Shown here: positions 5,256 through 6,567 of the stretch, one piece after another
Layout of the letters: every line of letters begins with the position of its first letter
How positions within the stretch are numbered: position 1 is the first letter of the stretch
From: Rhizobacter sp.
GTDB taxonomy: Bacteria > Pseudomonadota > Gammaproteobacteria > Burkholderiales > Burkholderiaceae_C
DNA: 6,567 bases
NCBI GenBank assembly: GCA_025360945.1
Contig: JANYBE010000225.1
Location: forward strand, 1 to 6,567
Reading direction: 5' to 3'
Position numbers and translations under genes: made by a program
The notes under the pieces: model-generated
Told to the model about the DNA's origin: nothing
Databases searched by the model: none
The model's input: the letters and a program-made list of their open reading frames with translations, nothing else

Positions 5256-5738
5256 ATGAGTTCAGCACTGACACACTTTGACGCGCAAGGCCAGGCACAC
5301 ATGGTCGATGTTTCGGCCAAGGCCGAGACCCACCGCATCGCGCGCGCCACCGGCGTGATCCGCATGCTGCCGTCCACGCTCGCCCTGATCCAGAGCGCCA
5401 GCGCGAAGAAGGGCGACGTGATCGGTGTCGCGCGCATTGCCGCGATCCAGGCCGCCAAGCGTACCGCCGAGCTGATCCCGCTGTGCCATCCGCTGCCGAT
5501 CACGCGGGTGACGGTCGAGTTCGAGATCGATGCGGCGGCAAGCAGCGTGCGCTGCACCGCGCAAGTCGAGACGCTGGGCCGCACCGGCGTCGAAATGGAG
5601 GCACTCACCGCAGTACAGATCGGCCTGCTCACCGTCTACGACATGTGCAAGGCCGCCGACCGCGGCATGGTGATGGGCGAGATCCGCGTGCTCGAAAAGC
5701 ACGGAGGCAAGTCGGGGGATTGGGTGGCGCCGGTCTGA
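5256..5738 (+). CDS. moaC: Cyclic pyranopterin monophosphate synthase MoaC
   Basis: A 160-residue protein, the normal MoaC length (E. coli 161). It converts the MoaA product 3',8-cyclo-GTP into cyclic pyranopterin monophosphate in molybdenum cofactor synthesis, in the cytoplasm as a hexamer. Family motifs appear in order: HMVDVSAKAETHRIA near residues 15-29, AAKRTAELIPLCHPLPIT near 68-85, GRTGVEMEALTAVQIGLLTV near 109-128, YDMCKAADRGM near 129-139, and the C-terminal KHGGKSGDW. The lysines of KAADRGM and of KHGGKSGDW and the His of LCHPL belong to the conserved active site. ATG 5256 gives the expected N-terminus; an upstream in-frame ATG at 5175 would add 27 residues foreign to the family. 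No other Moco genes are in the window. No strong ribosome-binding site precedes the ATG. Confidence 0.97.
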   Translation: MSSALTHFDAQGQAHMVDVSAKAETHRIARATGVIRMLPSTLALIQSASAKKGDVIGVARIAAIQAAKRTAELIPLCHPLPITRVTVEFEIDAAASSVRCTAQVETLGRTGVEMEALTAVQIGLLTVYDMCKAADRGMVMGEIRVLEKHGGKSGDWVAPV

Positions 5739-5749
5739 GGGCTCAGGCC
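5732..5749. terminator. Hairpin spanning the convergent stop codons of moaC and the PIN toxin
   Basis: GGTCTGAG pairs with CTCAGGCC (one G-T pair) around a GG centre; in practice about 7 pairs with a 4-base loop. The moaC stop TGA (5736-5738) is in one arm and the toxin stop (5745-5743) in the other. Neither strand has a T run after the stem, so this is not a classical intrinsic terminator; it may still slow or protect transcripts from both sides. The two genes are separated by only 4 bases. Confidence 0.4.
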
Positions 5750-6123
5750 CGCTTTCGGAAATAGGCGATGTCTGGAAGCCCTTGGAAGTGCGCGTCGCAG
5801 GTGAGCAGGTCGGCACCTTGTACCTGTGCCGTGGCGTAGACGATCGCGTCGTCAGTCGCGAGCTTGTAGCGCTGATGAAGCTCGGCGGCCAGCAGCGCGA
5901 TGGGGGTGTCGAGCTGCACGACCACGCACGTCTGCGTGTGCGCGATCACGCGGTCCGCGCGGTCTTCGTCGGCCTCGCGTAGCAGCCACTTTGACAGTTC
6001 CAGCTGCACGATGGTGGGTACAACGCAGGCACCTGGCGCGGGAAACTCGGCGGCCAGCCGCCTGCCCAACGCACTGTCGATCAGCCACTCGATCCACGCT
6101 GAGGTATCGACGACGCGCGCCAC
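5743..6123 (-). CDS. PIN-domain toxin, VapC-like ribonuclease, 126 aa
   Basis: The fold is shown by the start VARVVDTSAWIEWL (Asp6), VQLELSKW (Glu42), KLATDDAIVYATA (Asp91 and Asp92) and LLTCDAHF (Asp110), the four acidic positions that bind Mg2+ in PIN nucleases. VapC toxins cleave specific RNAs, often tRNA or rRNA, and are neutralised by the cognate antitoxin. I chose GTG 6123: GAGGGG overlapping the antitoxin stop codon lies about 6 bases upstream, and the protein then begins directly at the VVDTSAW strand as relatives do. Longer open-frame starts read back into the antitoxin gene. It lies 10 bases downstream of the antitoxin, in the standard antitoxin-first order. All catalytic residues appear present. 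The target RNA cannot be predicted. Confidence 0.92.
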   Translation of the reverse strand: MARVVDTSAWIEWLIDSALGRRLAAEFPAPGACVVPTIVQLELSKWLLREADEDRADRVIAHTQTCVVVQLDTPIALLAAELHQRYKLATDDAIVYATAQVQGADLLTCDAHFQGLPDIAYFRKRA

Positions 6124-6133
6124 GCGCCGCCCC

Positions 6134-6346
6134 TCAATACCGGTCGTCGCGGTCGCGATAGCCCGTGGCTTTCGCGCCCTTGGCAATGCCCTTGAGCTGA
6201 TCCAGCGCTGGCACCGGCACCATCAACACGCCCAGTGCCTTTGGGATGAAGACGAATTGCTGGCCCGCCTCCCAATGCTGCTTGTCCCGAACCGCCTTGG
6301 GAACCGAGATCTGAAACTTCTTCGACAAGGTGGCCGTTACGCTCAT
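6134..6346 (-). CDS. AbrB/SpoVT-fold antitoxin, VapB-like, 70 aa
   Basis: Residues 1-45 read MSVTATLSKKFQISVPKAVR, then DKQHWEAGQQFVFIP and GVLMVPVP, the swapped-hairpin AbrB (looped-hinge) DNA-binding domain. The tail, DQLKGIAKGAKATGYRDRDD near residues 49-68, should bind and block the toxin; the RDRxDRY ending is typical of this antitoxin type. It probably dimerises and represses its own promoter. Two consecutive ATGs occur; AAGGG is 7 bases before the second (6346) and 4 before the first (6349), so I use the second, which also gives the usual M-(S/T)-V-T-A-T-L-S start. Translational linkage with the toxin is suggested by the toxin's ribosome-binding site starting at this gene's stop codon. 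Confidence 0.92.
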   Translation of the reverse strand: MSVTATLSKKFQISVPKAVRDKQHWEAGQQFVFIPKALGVLMVPVPALDQLKGIAKGAKATGYRDRDDRY

Positions 6347-6374
6347 CATCTTACCCTTTGTCGATCGATGCCAG

Positions 6375-6388
6375 TCTTGTAAGAATAT
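6375..6388 (-). promoter_or_regulatory. Possible promoter/operator of the toxin-antitoxin pair
   Basis: TCTTGTAAGA (6375-6384) has inverted TCTT/AAGA arms and is followed by ATATC; on the minus strand it overlaps TATTCT (6387-6382), a possible -10 about 35 bases before the antitoxin start. AbrB-type antitoxins bind AT-rich inverted repeats over their own promoter. No good -35 is present, so this is tentative. A TCGATCGA palindrome lies at 6361-6368. The gap between the antitoxin and the next gene is only 62 bases and has no terminator. Confidence 0.25.
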
Positions 6389-6408
6389 CACCGTTCAGCG
6401 ACCAGGTG

Positions 6409-6567
6409 CTACCTGAAGTCCTCGTAGCCGAACTGCCGCGATGGCTGCTGGCACTGAAACGGCACCGGCTCGCCGTCGCCGCTCCGCTCGCCGGTGCAGG
6501 GTGCGAAGAACTCGGCTGCCTGCTCGTTGCGGAATTCCGCCAGCCGCTGTGCGATGTAGCGAGCGCG
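6409..6567 (-). CDS. Unrecognised protein, C-terminal 52 residues only
   Basis: The frame is open from the right edge to a TAG at 6411-6409 and uses GC-rich third positions throughout. It reads RARYIAQRLAEFRNEQAAEF, then FAPCTGERSGDGEPVPFQCQ, and ends QPSRQFGYEDFR. The first part looks helical and amphipathic; two Cys residues (in APCTGE and FQCQ) about 16 residues apart could form a disulfide in a secreted protein or be coincidental. I do not recognise a family. It lies upstream of and in the same direction as the antitoxin-toxin pair with 62 bases between and no terminator, so read-through is possible. Confidence 0.55.
   Translation of the reverse strand, partial: RARYIAQRLAEFRNEQAAEFFAPCTGERSGDGEPVPFQCQQPSRQFGYEDFR

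Noticed and set aside
5156..5632. In-frame extension of the M48 gene upstream over moaC
   Set aside because: The frame stays open by composition only; the signal peptide begins at 5155 and moaC occupies the opposite strand.

Overview
The window is GC-rich chromosomal DNA, most likely from a betaproteobacterium of the order Burkholderiales. This rests on gene content and composition, not on a marker gene. A Lys/Ala-tailed SWIB protein, an antiporter coupled to a YbdK-type ligase, and moaC divergent from a BepA-like M48 protease all fit that group. All intact genes show strong G/C preference at third codon positions, so nothing looks recently acquired from a very different genome.

Layout. Positions 1-1891 (minus strand): a Lys/Ala-rich SWIB histone-like gene with its own strong terminator, then a cation:proton antiporter, then one base later the start of a YbdK-type carboxylate-amine ligase cut by the window edge. 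Positions 2073-2935 (minus strand): no intact gene. Translating frame by frame shows four consecutive gene remnants: the C-terminus of a TonB-dependent siderophore receptor, a frameshifted PiuC/YbiX-type Fe(II) dioxygenase, the C-terminal half of a PepSY-like protein, and the C-terminal third of a cytochrome b561-type protein. They lie in an order that makes sense for an iron-siderophore uptake operon, so this looks like a decayed iron-acquisition locus. Positions 2969-3319 (plus): a small, apparently intact YvlD/phage-holin-4-family membrane protein, possibly translated from a leaderless mRNA. Positions 3330-3599 (minus): a second, unrecognised frameshifted remnant. Positions 3617-5155 (minus): a periplasmic M48 metalloprotease. 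Positions 5256-5738 (plus): moaC, for molybdenum cofactor synthesis. Positions 5743-6346 (minus): an AbrB-type/PIN toxin-antitoxin pair convergent with moaC. Positions 6409-6567 (minus): the C-terminus of an unrecognised gene.

The living genes are mostly housekeeping or envelope and stress functions: nucleoid protein, ion antiport with a thiol-ligase-like partner, outer-membrane protein quality control, and Moco synthesis, plus one small toxin-antitoxin module. The points most worth attention are the fossil iron-uptake operon, the antiporter-ligase translational coupling with an atypical antiporter core, and the hairpin that contains both stop codons of moaC and the toxin. I saw no tRNA, rRNA, CRISPR array or insertion sequence.
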